DNA of 64,000 nucleotides from Scatosoma sp002474405 (lineage in GTDB: Bacteria; Bacillota; Clostridia; Christensenellales; Borkfalkiaceae), in the NCBI GenBank assembly GCA_937892545.1, contig CALAFO010000003.1, positions 7,852 to 71,851 of the forward strand, in the 5' to 3' direction. How positions within the stretch are numbered: the stretch's first letter is position 1; each line of letters begins with the position of its first letter. A model generated the notes under the pieces. It was not told the DNA's origin. It did no database searches and saw only the letters and a program-made list of their open reading frames with translations. Position numbers and translations under genes: made by a program. This document shows, in pieces, positions 18,385 through 26,215 of this stretch.

Positions 18385-18414
18385 GAATAAAGGCAACGCC
18401 GCCGTTCATACAAT
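18385..18414 (+). promoter_or_regulatory. Sigma-E-like sporulation promoter for spmAB
   Basis: GAATAAA (18385-18391), a 15-base spacer, and CATACAAT (18407-18414). This fits the mother-cell sigma-E consensus (KMATATW, 14-15 bases, CATACAnT) very closely. The predicted transcript start falls on or next to the spmA ATG at 18420, so the mRNA would be leaderless. Confidence 0.65.
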
Positions 18415-18419
18415 ATTTT

Positions 18420-19040
18420 ATGAACGTTTTATTCGCCGCGGTTTTCATTGTTTCCGCCGCGCTTTTACTCTTCACCGCCCCGCAGGAATTTCTGCCCGCG
18501 CTGCTATCCGCCGCGTCCTCCTCGTCGACGCTTTGCCTCGCGCTTCTTTCCTCCTACGCCGTATTCTGCGGATTATCCGCTTTGTGGGAAAAATCGGGCG
18601 TTACCTCCGCGCTTTCCAAGCTTCTGCGCCGCCCCGTAAAACGGCTTTTCAAATCGGACGATCCACGGTTTGCCGAAAGCGTGTGCATGAATATTTCGGC
18701 AAACCTTCTCGGCATAGGCGCGCTCGCCACTCCGTACGGCGTGCGGGCGGCGCACCTCCTTGACGGCGCGACGCATATCGGCGAAAACAGGCGCGAATAC
18801 GCGCTTGCCATACTCTTTACGTTAAACGCGGCTTCGCTGCAGATCGTACCCACGTCCGTCATCGCGCTGCGCACCGCGGCGGGCAGCGCCGCTCCCTCTT
18901 CCGTGGTGCTGCCTATCCTTTTGTCCTCGGCGTTTTTTCTCGCGCTCGCCCTGCCCTGCACGAAACTGGTTTACGGCGCGAAACTCTCTTTGCCCGCGCG
19001 CAAAAAGCGCGGAATCGAAATCGGACGGGTGAAAGCATGA
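18420..19040 (+). CDS. spmA: Spore maturation protein A (nucleoside-recognition/Gate domain)
   Basis: A 206-residue membrane protein with about five membrane segments and the SpmA signature MNISANLLGIGALATPYG near residue 90, plus LNAASLQIVPTSVIALR. SpmA and SpmB are made in the mother cell and are needed for spore-core dehydration. The ATG at 18420 has no ribosome binding site; the sigma-E-like promoter just upstream suggests leaderless initiation. The stop overlaps the spmB start by four bases (ATGA). Presence of this pair argues that the organism, or its recent ancestor, forms spores. Confidence 0.88.
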   Translation: MNVLFAAVFIVSAALLLFTAPQEFLPALLSAASSSSTLCLALLSSYAVFCGLSALWEKSGVTSALSKLLRRPVKRLFKSDDPRFAESVCMNISANLLGIGALATPYGVRAAHLLDGATHIGENRREYALAILFTLNAASLQIVPTSVIALRTAAGSAAPSSVVLPILLSSAFFLALALPCTKLVYGAKLSLPARKKRGIEIGRVKA

Positions 19041-19549
19041 AAATCGCGGCATGCCTGATTCCGGCACTGTTTCTCATCACGTTCGTATACGCGTCGATCA
19101 GAAAAGTGAACGTATATGAAACGTTTATCGGCGGCGTGAAAAAAGCCCCGCCGCTCATTCTTTCCGTTTTTCCCTATATCGCGGCGGTGATGATGCTTTC
19201 CGCGCTGTTTGAAAAAAGCGGCTTGCAAGCGGCGTTTCTGGAAAAAGCCGCGCCGCTTTTCGCCGCGGCGGGCGTGCCCGCGGAACTTTCGGAACTCATC
19301 CTCGTAAAGCCGCTTTCCGGCAGCGGCGCCACAGCGGTGTTATCGCGCGTGCTCGCCGCCCACGGCACCGACAGTTACATCGGCAGATGCGCCTGCGTGA
19401 TTTTCGGCGGCAACGAAACTATCTTTTACGTGAGCGCGGTTTATTTTTCCGGCGTGAAGCATAAAAAAATCACCGCGGCGGTAATCATCTGCGTGATTTC
19501 TTACCTGTTTTCGGTGATTTTTGCCTGTTTTTTGTGCAGAATTATGTGA
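19037..19549 (+). CDS. spmB: Spore maturation protein B
   Basis: A 170-residue partner of SpmA with the same nucleoside-recognition domain. It shows YETFIGGVKKAPPLILSVFPYI near the N-terminus and the diagnostic KPLSGSGATAVLSRVL and FGGNETIFYVSAVYFSG further on. It is translationally coupled to spmA through the ATGA overlap. Downstream there is no hairpin terminator, only a long series of phased T-tracts before the convergent rsmI gene. Confidence 0.9.
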   Translation: MKIAACLIPALFLITFVYASIRKVNVYETFIGGVKKAPPLILSVFPYIAAVMMLSALFEKSGLQAAFLEKAAPLFAAAGVPAELSELILVKPLSGSGATAVLSRVLAAHGTDSYIGRCACVIFGGNETIFYVSAVYFSGVKHKKITAAVIICVISYLFSVIFACFLCRIM

Positions 19550-19670
19550 TTTTTCGCTTGTTTTTACGCGTTTTTTGCAGCTTTTTTTACGTTTTTTGCC
19601 TTATTTTCGCACGTTTTTGCGCATTTTTCCGGCGTTTTTTACGTGTTTTTACGCCGTTTTTTCCGTTTTT
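19550..19670. other. Helically phased T-tracts (predicted curved DNA)
   Basis: Between the ends of the convergent genes spmB and rsmI lie twelve runs of about 4-7 T on the plus strand. Their starts are near 19550, 19561, 19571, 19582, 19592, 19603 (interrupted by one A), 19614, 19624, 19635, 19646, 19657 and 19666. The average spacing is about 10.5 bases, one turn of the double helix, which is the pattern that gives strong intrinsic curvature. No hairpin terminator is seen here. Confidence 0.75.
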
Positions 19671-20478
19671 ATAAGCTTAAATCCACGGAAAAAGGATACA
19701 GTTCGGACTTCGTTACGCCCCTGTCTTTCGCCGCCATTTTTACGGCTTCCTTTTTTTCATACCCCGCGCGCATGTAGTGCAGAATATGCTCCTTTTCGGT
19801 GAGCGAGCACAGCGGATTTTCTCTTTTTTCCGCGCTCGCCACCACCAGCACGTATTCGCCGCGTTTTTCGCCGGGCAAGCCCTCGCTTAAACGGAACGCC
19901 GTGCATTCCTCGTGAATTTTCGTGATTTCGCGCACCGCCGCCGCCCGCCGTTCGCCGAACGCTTCGTACATCGCGCGCACGTCGCCGTCGATGTCCTGCG
20001 GCGCCTCGTGAAACAGCAGCGTGGCTTCCGTATCCTTATATTTTTCCAGCACGGCGCGCTTTTCGCCTTTCTTTTCCGGCAGAAATCCCACGAACAGAAA
20101 TTTATCGGCGGGCAAGCCCGATAAAATCAGCGCGCAAAGCGCCGCGTTGGCGCCCGGAATCACCGTATAGGGCACGCCCTTTTCTTTCAGCACCGCGCAC
20201 ACGATGTTGCCGGGATCGGATACGACGGGCATGCCCGCGTCCGATACGACGGCGACGTTTTTGCCCGAAAGCGCCGCCGCCGCGATTTTTTCCGCCGCCT
20301 GTCGTTCGTTGAATTTATGGCAGGCGTACAGCGGCTTTCTGATTTCGTACGCGTTTAACAGCCTGAGCGTGTGGCGCGTATCTTCGCAGTAAATTTCGTC
20401 CGCGTTTTTTAACGTTTCCACCGCGCGGTAGGTGATGTCGCCGAGGTTTCCGATCGGCGTGGCTACAAAGCTGACCAT
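19669..20478 (-). CDS. rsmI: 16S rRNA (cytidine-1402 2'-O)-methyltransferase
   Basis: A 269-residue tetrapyrrole-methylase-fold enzyme that 2'-O-methylates C1402 in the decoding centre. Family motifs are clear: FVATPIGNLGDITYRA at the start, AVVSDAGMPVVSDPG near 80, VIPGANAALCALILSGLP near 105, LLFHEAPQ and EITKIHEE. The C-terminal helix-turn-helix-like segment (GYEKKEAVKMAAKDRGVTKSELY) is also typical. It lies 22 bases after the TrmN6-type gene, and the two form a small RNA-modification operon. Confidence 0.94.
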   Translation of the reverse strand: MVSFVATPIGNLGDITYRAVETLKNADEIYCEDTRHTLRLLNAYEIRKPLYACHKFNERQAAEKIAAAALSGKNVAVVSDAGMPVVSDPGNIVCAVLKEKGVPYTVIPGANAALCALILSGLPADKFLFVGFLPEKKGEKRAVLEKYKDTEATLLFHEAPQDIDGDVRAMYEAFGERRAAAVREITKIHEECTAFRLSEGLPGEKRGEYVLVVASAEKRENPLCSLTEKEHILHYMRAGYEKKEAVKMAAKDRGVTKSELYPFSVDLSL

Positions 20479-20500
20479 GTTTTTCTTTCCTCCCGTTGAT

Positions 20501-21214
20501 TCAGTCCGTCGTGGCGCCCGTTTTTGCCGTGTTTACCAGTACGGGCAGCACCTCTGCGCCCGGTTTGCCGCCGTATACCGCCTCGATAAGCACGAGGTAC
20601 GGCTGCGCCGCGGGGCTGCCCGAAACAAACTGCATTCTTTTTACGGCGAAGCCGTTTCTGTCCAGCGCGGCGATTGTTTCCGCCGCCCGCGACGCCTTAT
20701 GGCAAAGCGCGAACCTGCCGCCGAATTTCAGCGCGCGCTTCGCCGCCTTTACGATTTCTTCCAGCGTGATTTCGATTTCTTTGCGGCAGACCGCCTTTTC
20801 GTACCGTTCGTTTTCGAACCCGCCCGTTTCGTACGGAGGATTGCATAACACCAGCGAAAATTTTCCGTTGTATTCCTTGGGAAAATCCTGCAGTCTGCCC
20901 GTAACGAACGAGAAATTTTCAAAGCCGTTCTTTTCCGCCGTGAGCCGCGCGAGGCGCATTAAATTTTCCTGCAGTTCGAACAGCGTGAAACGCAGCCCCG
21001 CCCCCTCGTTGAGAAGAAAAAAATGAAACGCCACGATGCCGCAGCCGCTGCAGAAATCCGCAACGTTATCGCCCTTTTTCGCGCGGGCGAACCGGGATAA
21101 CAGCACCGAATCGGACGTGAAACGATACAGATTTTTATCCTGATAAATCACGCGGGAAAATCCGAGATCTTCCGCGACGATGGTTTCGTTTCCGCCGACG
21201 TTTGTTTTTTCCAT
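20501..21214 (-). CDS. tRNA1(Val) (adenine-37 N6)-methyltransferase-like protein (TrmN6/YfiC family)
   Basis: A 237-residue SAM-dependent methyltransferase. The SAM-binding motif I is NVADFCSGCGIVAFH near residue 50 and the N6-adenine methyltransferase motif is LCNPPYE near 121. The opening RFTSDSVLLSRFA matches the COG4123 group that pairs with rsmI in many Bacillota. The ATG at 21214 is preferred because GGAGAA lies five bases upstream; the TTG at 21229 overlaps that site. The exact target base is inferred from the family. Confidence 0.85.
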   Translation of the reverse strand: MEKTNVGGNETIVAEDLGFSRVIYQDKNLYRFTSDSVLLSRFARAKKGDNVADFCSGCGIVAFHFFLLNEGAGLRFTLFELQENLMRLARLTAEKNGFENFSFVTGRLQDFPKEYNGKFSLVLCNPPYETGGFENERYEKAVCRKEIEITLEEIVKAAKRALKFGGRFALCHKASRAAETIAALDRNGFAVKRMQFVSGSPAAQPYLVLIEAVYGGKPGAEVLPVLVNTAKTGATTD

Positions 21215-21234
21215 GTTCTTCTCCGCCAAGAAAA

Positions 21235-21262
21235 AAGCGCAGGCAATAATTTCCCCGCGCTT
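21235..21262 (-). terminator. Intrinsic terminator after ferredoxin gene
   Basis: Arms AAGCGC and GCGCTT around a 16-base loop; on the minus strand it is followed by TTTTTTC. Confidence 0.65.
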
Positions 21263-21315
21263 CTCTTCTTTTGTGTGCTTAAAAGGGTTGCCCCTTTATA
21301 AGGCAAGTTCAATGC

Positions 21316-21486
21316 TTACTCGGCTTTGATAGCGCCGGTGGGGCATCCGTCTTCGCAAGCGCCGCAATCAACGCATACGTCGGGATCTACCACATATCCG
21401 TTTCCGCCGGGAGCAATCGCTCCTACGGGGCAGGTTTCCGCGCAAGCGCCGCAAGCTACGCATTCCTCGGTGATTTTGTGTGCCAT
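21316..21486 (-). CDS. 2[4Fe-4S] ferredoxin
   Basis: A 56-residue clostridial-type ferredoxin with two C-x2-C-x2-C-x3-C-P clusters: CVACGACAETCP and CVDCGACEDGCP. It is a low-potential electron carrier for anaerobic metabolism. The ATG at 21486 (MAHKITEEC) follows GGGAGGT by a suitable distance; the frame extends 15 codons upstream without a site. On the minus strand TATAAT lies at 21520-21525 with TTTACG 17 bases before it, so the gene has its own promoter and terminator. Confidence 0.95.
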   Translation of the reverse strand: MAHKITEECVACGACAETCPVGAIAPGGNGYVVDPDVCVDCGACEDGCPTGAIKAE

Positions 21487-21679
21487 AATACTTACCTCCC
21501 ATGGGAAATTTGTGATAATATTATACCACATTTTTTTCCGCTCGTAAACTTTTTCGACGTGCTTTTTTCTGCTTTTTTTACTATTTTTCGTGAAATTTTC
21601 CTTTTTTTAGCAGTTAGCATAAGCTAACACATAAAGTTGTTTCAGGCTAACCGAACGAATACGACTTTCCGGGCTGATT

Positions 21680-22498
21680 TTATTCTACAAGCCACCCCGG
21701 CAAATCGAAAGATTCGCTTAAATAAGCAAGCGTGGGCACATCGAAATGCGAAGCGCCGTCGAATACGGTGATTTCCGCATCGGCGCCTTGCTCTTTCAGC
21801 GCGGCAATCATTTTTTGCGAGGCTTCCGGGGAAACGATGGTATCCGCCGAACCGACGAACGCGCGCACCGGAAGATTCGACAATGCCGAAACGTTTGCTT
21901 GCGTTACGGTAACGCTGCCGCTGAGCGGCGCTATCTTATAAAACAAATCCGGCATCGCCGCGGCAACGCCCCACGTGCCTGTTCCTCCCATACTGTGCCC
22001 CGTAAGCGAAATTTTTTCTGCGTTTGCGCGCACTTCCCCGGAAATACTTTGAATCAATGTTTTCAGCGCGGCGGAAACATCCGTCCATCCTTTTTTATTT
22101 CCGGAGAGCTGCGGCATAAGCACATATGCGGAAGGAGAAAGTTTTCCGTCCTTCAGATATTCCGGGAACCCATTCCCGGAATACAGCAAAGAAAGATCGT
22201 CGCCTTTTCCGCTGCCGCCGTGCAGATACACAATCAGCGGAAGATTTTCCGTTGCGTTTTTAGGCGTGTATAAACAGTAGTTCATCTTTATAGCGCCGGA
22301 AACGAACGTTTTTTCTTCAAACTTCGACGGTGTTTCTTCCGGTTCGTTCTGCTTGGATTCATCGCCCGTTTCACCGCTCTGTGCACCGTCTCCGGACACG
22401 GAATTATCCGATGCCGCGCCGGGATTTCCGCCGCGCGAACAAGAACAAAACGTTGCAGCGAGCATCAGAATCAATAATGCTTTCGATAACTTTTTCAT
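21680..22498 (-). CDS. Secreted lipoprotein esterase (alpha/beta hydrolase)
   Basis: A 272-residue lipoprotein. The start ATG at 22498 has AGGAGAAG upstream. The signal peptide ends FCSC, with a probable lipidated Cys, and is followed by a Gly/Ser/Glu-rich tether of about 50 residues. The hydrolase core has the oxyanion motif YLHGGSG near 100, the nucleophile elbow GHSMGG near 160, Asp in GSADTIV and His in GASHFD. This is a predicted phospholipase/carboxylesterase or feruloyl-esterase-like enzyme; the substrate is unknown. It follows the cysteine desulfurase gene by 40 bases, perhaps in the same transcript, with no obvious functional link. Confidence 0.82.
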   Translation of the reverse strand: MKKLSKALLILMLAATFCSCSRGGNPGAASDNSVSGDGAQSGETGDESKQNEPEETPSKFEEKTFVSGAIKMNYCLYTPKNATENLPLIVYLHGGSGKGDDLSLLYSGNGFPEYLKDGKLSPSAYVLMPQLSGNKKGWTDVSAALKTLIQSISGEVRANAEKISLTGHSMGGTGTWGVAAAMPDLFYKIAPLSGSVTVTQANVSALSNLPVRAFVGSADTIVSPEASQKMIAALKEQGADAEITVFDGASHFDVPTLAYLSESFDLPGWLVE

Positions 22499-22538
22499 AC
22501 TCTTCTCCTTTGCATGCAATCGAAAACGGTTGTAGTCG

Positions 22539-23699
22539 TTATTTTTTTTCACGCAGATTTCCCGCAAGCTCGCCGATGAGCGCCGCCGCCCGCACGATTT
22601 CCTCTTTGGTGTTGTGTTTGCCGAAACTCAGACGGAAAGAATCGCGCGCCTGTTCTTCCGTAAGCCCCGCCGCCGTCAGCACGCGGCTGGGACGGACGTC
22701 CCCTCCCGCGCACGCGGCGCCCGCCGAAGCGGCGACGCCGCGAAGATCGAGCAGGGATAACATGGCGGCGTTTTCCGCGCCGTCGGTGCGTACGTTTAAA
22801 ATCGGCGGAACGCAGTCCTGCCCGTCGCCGCCGTTGATGCGCACGAACGGAAAGCGCGAAATTTCTTTAAGAAACAGCGCTTTGAGCGCGAGAATTTTTT
22901 CGTTTGCCTCGTCCATTTCCGTCACGGCTTTTTCGTACGCCGTCGCCGCGCCCACGGCGCCCGCCACGTTTACCGTGCCCGCGCGGAAGCCCTGTTCCTG
23001 TTCGCCGCCGACAAGCACCCTTTCCGTCGGCGTGCCGCCCCGGACGTACAGGACGCCCGTGCCTTTGGGACCGTAAAATTTATGCGCGGAAAAGCTGAGA
23101 TAATCGGCGCCGAGCCGCCGCACGTTCAGCGAGAGATAGGGCGCCGCCTGCACCGCGTCCGTAAAAAACGCGGCGCCGTGCGCGTGCGCGATTTCCGCCG
23201 CCTCTTTCACGGGCTGGACGGTGCCCAGCTCGTTGCTTGCGTACATTACGGCGACGAGCGCCGCGGAATCGTCTACGTTTTCTTCCAGATAAGAAAGGTT
23301 GATTCTGCCGCGCGAATCCACGGGAATCACATACGTTTCGAAGCCTTCTTCCGCCGCCAGTTTTTCGGCGGGAACCATGACGGCGTGGTGTTCGGCGGCG
23401 GAAACGAAAATTTTATTTCTGCCGCGTTTTTTCTGCGCGCGCGCCGCGCCGAACACGGCGAGGTTATCCGCTTCGGTGCCGCCCGAAGTGAAATACACCT
23501 CGTTATCGTTCGCGCCGATCAGCCGCGCGATGACGCCGCGCGCTTCATCCAGCGCGCCCATCGCCTTTCTGCCGAAATAGTGCTGAGAATTGGCGTTGCC
23601 GTACGTCTGCGTGAAATACGGCAGCATTTTTTGCAGCACCTCCTCATCCAGCGGGGTGGTTGCCGCGTGATCGAGATAAATTCTTTCCTGAGCTTCCAT
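22539..23699 (-). CDS. Cysteine desulfurase (NifS/IscS family)
   Basis: A 386-residue PLP enzyme that removes sulfur from cysteine for Fe-S cluster or thio-tRNA synthesis. It opens with IYLDHAATTPLDEEV and carries SGGTEADNLA, AAEHHAV, the PLP lysine in SFSAHKFYGPKG near 205, and the catalytic Cys in GAACAGG near 328. The start at 23699 follows GGAAGG; an earlier in-frame ATG at 23755 overlaps the -10 box of the promoter below and cannot be used from it. No scaffold (iscU) gene is adjacent, so the sulfur acceptor is not evident. Confidence 0.92.
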   Translation of the reverse strand: MEAQERIYLDHAATTPLDEEVLQKMLPYFTQTYGNANSQHYFGRKAMGALDEARGVIARLIGANDNEVYFTSGGTEADNLAVFGAARAQKKRGRNKIFVSAAEHHAVMVPAEKLAAEEGFETYVIPVDSRGRINLSYLEENVDDSAALVAVMYASNELGTVQPVKEAAEIAHAHGAAFFTDAVQAAPYLSLNVRRLGADYLSFSAHKFYGPKGTGVLYVRGGTPTERVLVGGEQEQGFRAGTVNVAGAVGAATAYEKAVTEMDEANEKILALKALFLKEISRFPFVRINGGDGQDCVPPILNVRTDGAENAAMLSLLDLRGVAASAGAACAGGDVRPSRVLTAAGLTEEQARDSFRLSFGKHNTKEEIVRAAALIGELAGNLREKK

Positions 23700-24068
23700 A
23701 AACGTTTTCCTTCCGTTTTTTTCGCCGGAACGACGAACAAAACCGATTTTACTCATTATACAGATTTCGGGGCGGATTGTCAAATCAAACGGCGCGGCGG
23801 CGGAAAAATTTTTGCCGCGAAATACGGCGCGATGCCCGCGATTCGGCTTTTTTCAACGTTTTTTGCCCGATTTTTATCATTTTTTCGGGCGAAAAATCCG
23901 CTTTCGACAATCAAAGTTTTTTTTCGACAAAATAAGACACGCAAAACGGCGCGGAATGAGTTTCTGCGGGCGGAAATTTGTGTTATACTATTTATGCGAC
24001 CGGGAAAAGCGACAAAAAACGGGATTTCGCCTCTGCCGATCGACAAAAACATACAAGGAGAACTACTT
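23700..24068. promoter_or_regulatory. Divergent promoter region (cysteine desulfurase / unknown gene)
   Basis: No gene is present in these 369 bases. Minus strand: TTGACA (23778-23783), 17 bases, TATAAT (23755-23760), a consensus sigma-A promoter for the desulfurase gene. Plus strand: TTTCTG (23961-23966), 17 bases, TATACT (23984-23989), a weaker promoter for the gene at 24069. Between them is an AT-rich stretch with no further structure I can identify. Confidence 0.7.
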
Positions 24069-24581
24069 ATGAAATTCATCACCATAGAACATTTACGGCG
24101 CTTCGATTCGCTTGCCGCAACGTGGAACGATTCTTATGCGGACAAGCCCCGTTCGGCGCTGGCTCTCGCCGAAAAGGAACTGCTGGAACAAATTTTCGCC
24201 GCAAGCGCGATGACGGGATTCGCGATGAGACGACTGCCCGAAAAGTTTGACGAGGACGAAATTTTCGAACGGCGACTTTTAAACGTTGCGGAAAAAAACG
24301 GCTCCGTTTATTTTTCTCTTGAAAACGGAGAACTGATTTTGGACAAACCCGAATTTCTCGAACGGGAAGAAAGCGATTCGCCCGCCGCCCGCACGATACT
24401 GAAAGCGTTTGAATTACATATCCTTGCCGACCGTTTTCAGGTGCATCTGTTGCTTGGCGACGAGCCCGAAGAAAACGAAAAGGCTGCCTTACAAAAAGGC
24501 GCGGACGACGTTACGTTTCCGCGCTATCGTTATCTTACGGCGAATTGCGCTTCGCTGCGGTTCGTAAAAAAAGCCGCGTAA
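24069..24581 (+). CDS. Uncharacterised 170-residue protein
   Basis: A soluble, acidic, mostly helical protein with no motif I recognise. It begins MKFITIEHLRRFDSLAATW and is rich in Glu and Asp (EEDE-type helices in the second half), with no signal peptide or membrane segment. The ATG at 24069 follows AAGGAG by eight bases. The open frame extends about 990 bases upstream, but that part is antisense to the desulfurase gene and is not protein-like. It is a single gene followed by a GC-rich stretch (24600-24690) with imperfect GCGGACGG repeats. Confidence 0.65.
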   Translation: MKFITIEHLRRFDSLAATWNDSYADKPRSALALAEKELLEQIFAASAMTGFAMRRLPEKFDEDEIFERRLLNVAEKNGSVYFSLENGELILDKPEFLEREESDSPAARTILKAFELHILADRFQVHLLLGDEPEENEKAALQKGADDVTFPRYRYLTANCASLRFVKKAA

Positions 24582-24720
24582 TTTTTTAAGGCGGCGGCGC
24601 GTTATGTATGCGGCGGAACGCGGACGGTGCGGTACATTGCGCGGACGGTGTGGCGACGGGTGCCGCATAACGCGGACGGGCGGCGGGAAGAAGAATTTCG
24701 TTTTTTAAGCACGCGTTTGT

Positions 24721-24749
24721 TTGCGTTTCGCGCGGAGGTGTGATATAAT
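24721..24749 (+). promoter_or_regulatory. Sigma-A promoter immediately before PAP2 gene
   Basis: TTGCGT (24721-24726), 17 bases, TATAAT (24744-24749). The expected transcript start is about 24756, three bases before the PAP2 ATG at 24759. A GGAGGTG motif (24734-24740) lies inside the spacer and is positioned for a four-codon reading frame at 24748 rather than for the PAP2 gene. Confidence 0.6.
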
Positions 24750-24758
24750 GAAAGCGGA

Positions 24759-25268
24759 ATGAGCGGATTATATCTGAAAAGTTACGAAAAAAACCGGGCG
24801 TTTCTCACCGCGCGCCCGAAATTGAAAAAGTGCGTATACCTCGCCGACAAACTGTTTACGGTTGCCGTCGGCGCGGTTTACGTTTTTTTATGCGCGTACG
24901 TGCTTTTCGTTGCGAAATTGCGCGCGCCGCGCGATTTTATACGATTGTTTGCTTTGCCTGCGATTTGCCTTGCGCTGACTTCTTTTTTACGGCGCGTCGT
25001 AAACGCAAAACGCCCCTACGAGCGCGGCGTCGAACCGCTGTTTATAAAAACGCGCCGCGGGCAATCGTTTCCGAGCAGACATTTATCTTCCGCCGCCGCG
25101 ATTGCGGGGATTTGTTATTGTTATCTGCCCGTATGCGGAATTTTGTGCACGATTTTCGGAGCGGCGTTGTTTTATACGCGTTTCGCCTGCGGCTGGCACT
25201 TCCCGCGGGATCTGCTTTGCGGCGCCCTGCTCGGCGCGGCGTGCGCCCTGCCCGCGTTTCTGATTTGA
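24759..25268 (+). CDS. PAP2-family membrane phosphatase
   Basis: A 169-residue integral membrane phosphatase with about five helices. The three PAP2 motifs are present: KRP in NAKRPYERG, PSRH in SFPSRHLSS, and RxxxxxHxxxD in RFACGWHFPRD. Likely substrates are lipid phosphates such as undecaprenyl diphosphate or phosphatidylglycerol phosphate; the sequence does not decide which. The start has no ribosome binding site of its own: it either begins a leaderless mRNA or is coupled through an ATGA overlap to a four-codon open frame at 24748-24762. Confidence 0.85.
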   Translation: MSGLYLKSYEKNRAFLTARPKLKKCVYLADKLFTVAVGAVYVFLCAYVLFVAKLRAPRDFIRLFALPAICLALTSFLRRVVNAKRPYERGVEPLFIKTRRGQSFPSRHLSSAAAIAGICYCYLPVCGILCTIFGAALFYTRFACGWHFPRDLLCGALLGAACALPAFLI

Positions 25269-25298
25269 AAAAAATTTTTTCTGCTTTCCTTGCATTAT

Positions 25299-25351
25299 AT
25301 TAAAAACGCCTGCGGCACATCGGATTTTTTCCGTGCACGCGGGCGTTTTTC
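25299..25351. terminator. Bidirectional terminator between PAP2 and rsmA
   Basis: AAAACGCC and GGCGTTTT arms, extended inwards by GCG/CGC and GCAC/GTGC pairs, with T-runs on both strands. It serves two convergent genes. Confidence 0.75.
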
Positions 25352-25368
25352 CGTTATCGGGGATTTGT

Positions 25369-26202
25369 TTACTTCGCGTATTCGCAAAGAATATCCGAAA
25401 GAGCGGCGAGGCGTTTCGGCGAGAGGGTTTCGCCGCGGGCTTTTTCTTCCACGCCCGCGCGGGTTAAAATTTCCGCCGCCGTTTCGCGGGAAAGCGAGAA
25501 CGATTTCATCAGATTGTTTTCCAGCGTTTTCCGACGGTTCAGAAAGGCGCAGCGCACCGTTTTTCTGTACATATCTTTGTCTTTGACGGGCAGCGCGTTT
25601 TCGGTGAAATCGATTTTTACCACCGCGGAATCGACGTTGGGCGCCGGGTAAAACATATTCCGACCCACTTTTTTTACGATTTTCGCCGTGCCGCGCAGCG
25701 CGATTGCTGCCGTAATTGCGCCGTATTCGGGCGTATCTTCTTTGGCGGCGAAACGTTCCGCCACTTCCTGCTGCACCATGACGCACACGCCCCTGACGCC
25801 TACGCCCTCTTCCAGAAGCCGCGTTACGATGGGCGTGGTTACGTAATACGGCAGATTGGCGACGACGGTGTATTCGCCGATTTCACGATACAATGCGCCG
25901 AGGTTTTCTTTGGAAAAATCGCGGAAAATCACTTCCGTATTTTCGCAGCCCGCCAGCGTTTCGGCAAGCACGGGGCGAAGGTCTCTGTCGATTTCGTACG
26001 CGTACACTCTGCCCGCCCGCTTCGAAAGCGCGCGCGTGAGCGTGCCCGCGCCGCAGCCGATTTCCACCACCGTATCGTTTTTGCCTATCCCCGCCGCTTC
26101 GGCGATGGAATCGAGCAGGTTTTCATCGGTGAGGAAGTTCTGACCGAGGCTTTTTTTGAATGTAAAGCCGTATTTTTTGAGTACGTCGCGTATTTTTTCC
26201 AT
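25369..26202 (-). CDS. rsmA: 16S rRNA (adenine-1518/1519 N6,N6)-dimethyltransferase
   Basis: A 277-residue KsgA/RsmA enzyme that dimethylates two adjacent adenines near the 3' end of 16S rRNA, a late ribosome-assembly checkpoint. It shows KSLGQNFLTDENLLDSI, the SAM site VVEIGCGAGTLTRAL near 46, YEIDRDL, and the NLPYYVTTPI motif near 117. C-terminal helices of the usual type follow. It is the last gene of an operon with the phospholipid genes, 13 bases after psd. Confidence 0.95.
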   Translation of the reverse strand: MEKIRDVLKKYGFTFKKSLGQNFLTDENLLDSIAEAAGIGKNDTVVEIGCGAGTLTRALSKRAGRVYAYEIDRDLRPVLAETLAGCENTEVIFRDFSKENLGALYREIGEYTVVANLPYYVTTPIVTRLLEEGVGVRGVCVMVQQEVAERFAAKEDTPEYGAITAAIALRGTAKIVKKVGRNMFYPAPNVDSAVVKIDFTENALPVKDKDMYRKTVRCAFLNRRKTLENNLMKSFSLSRETAAEILTRAGVEEKARGETLSPKRLAALSDILCEYAK

Positions 26203-26215
26203 ATTTTTCTCTTCT

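Noticed and set aside
23082..24068. N-terminal 329 codons of a plus-strand frame that ends at 24581
   Set aside because: This part is antisense to the cysteine desulfurase and the intergenic region; the real gene starts at 24069 after AAGGAG.
24600..24700. Three GCGGACGG-type repeats, possible CRISPR-like array
   Set aside because: Repeats are only 8 bases, irregularly spaced, without spacers or cas genes; best seen as GC-rich low complexity. No CRISPR array is present in the window.
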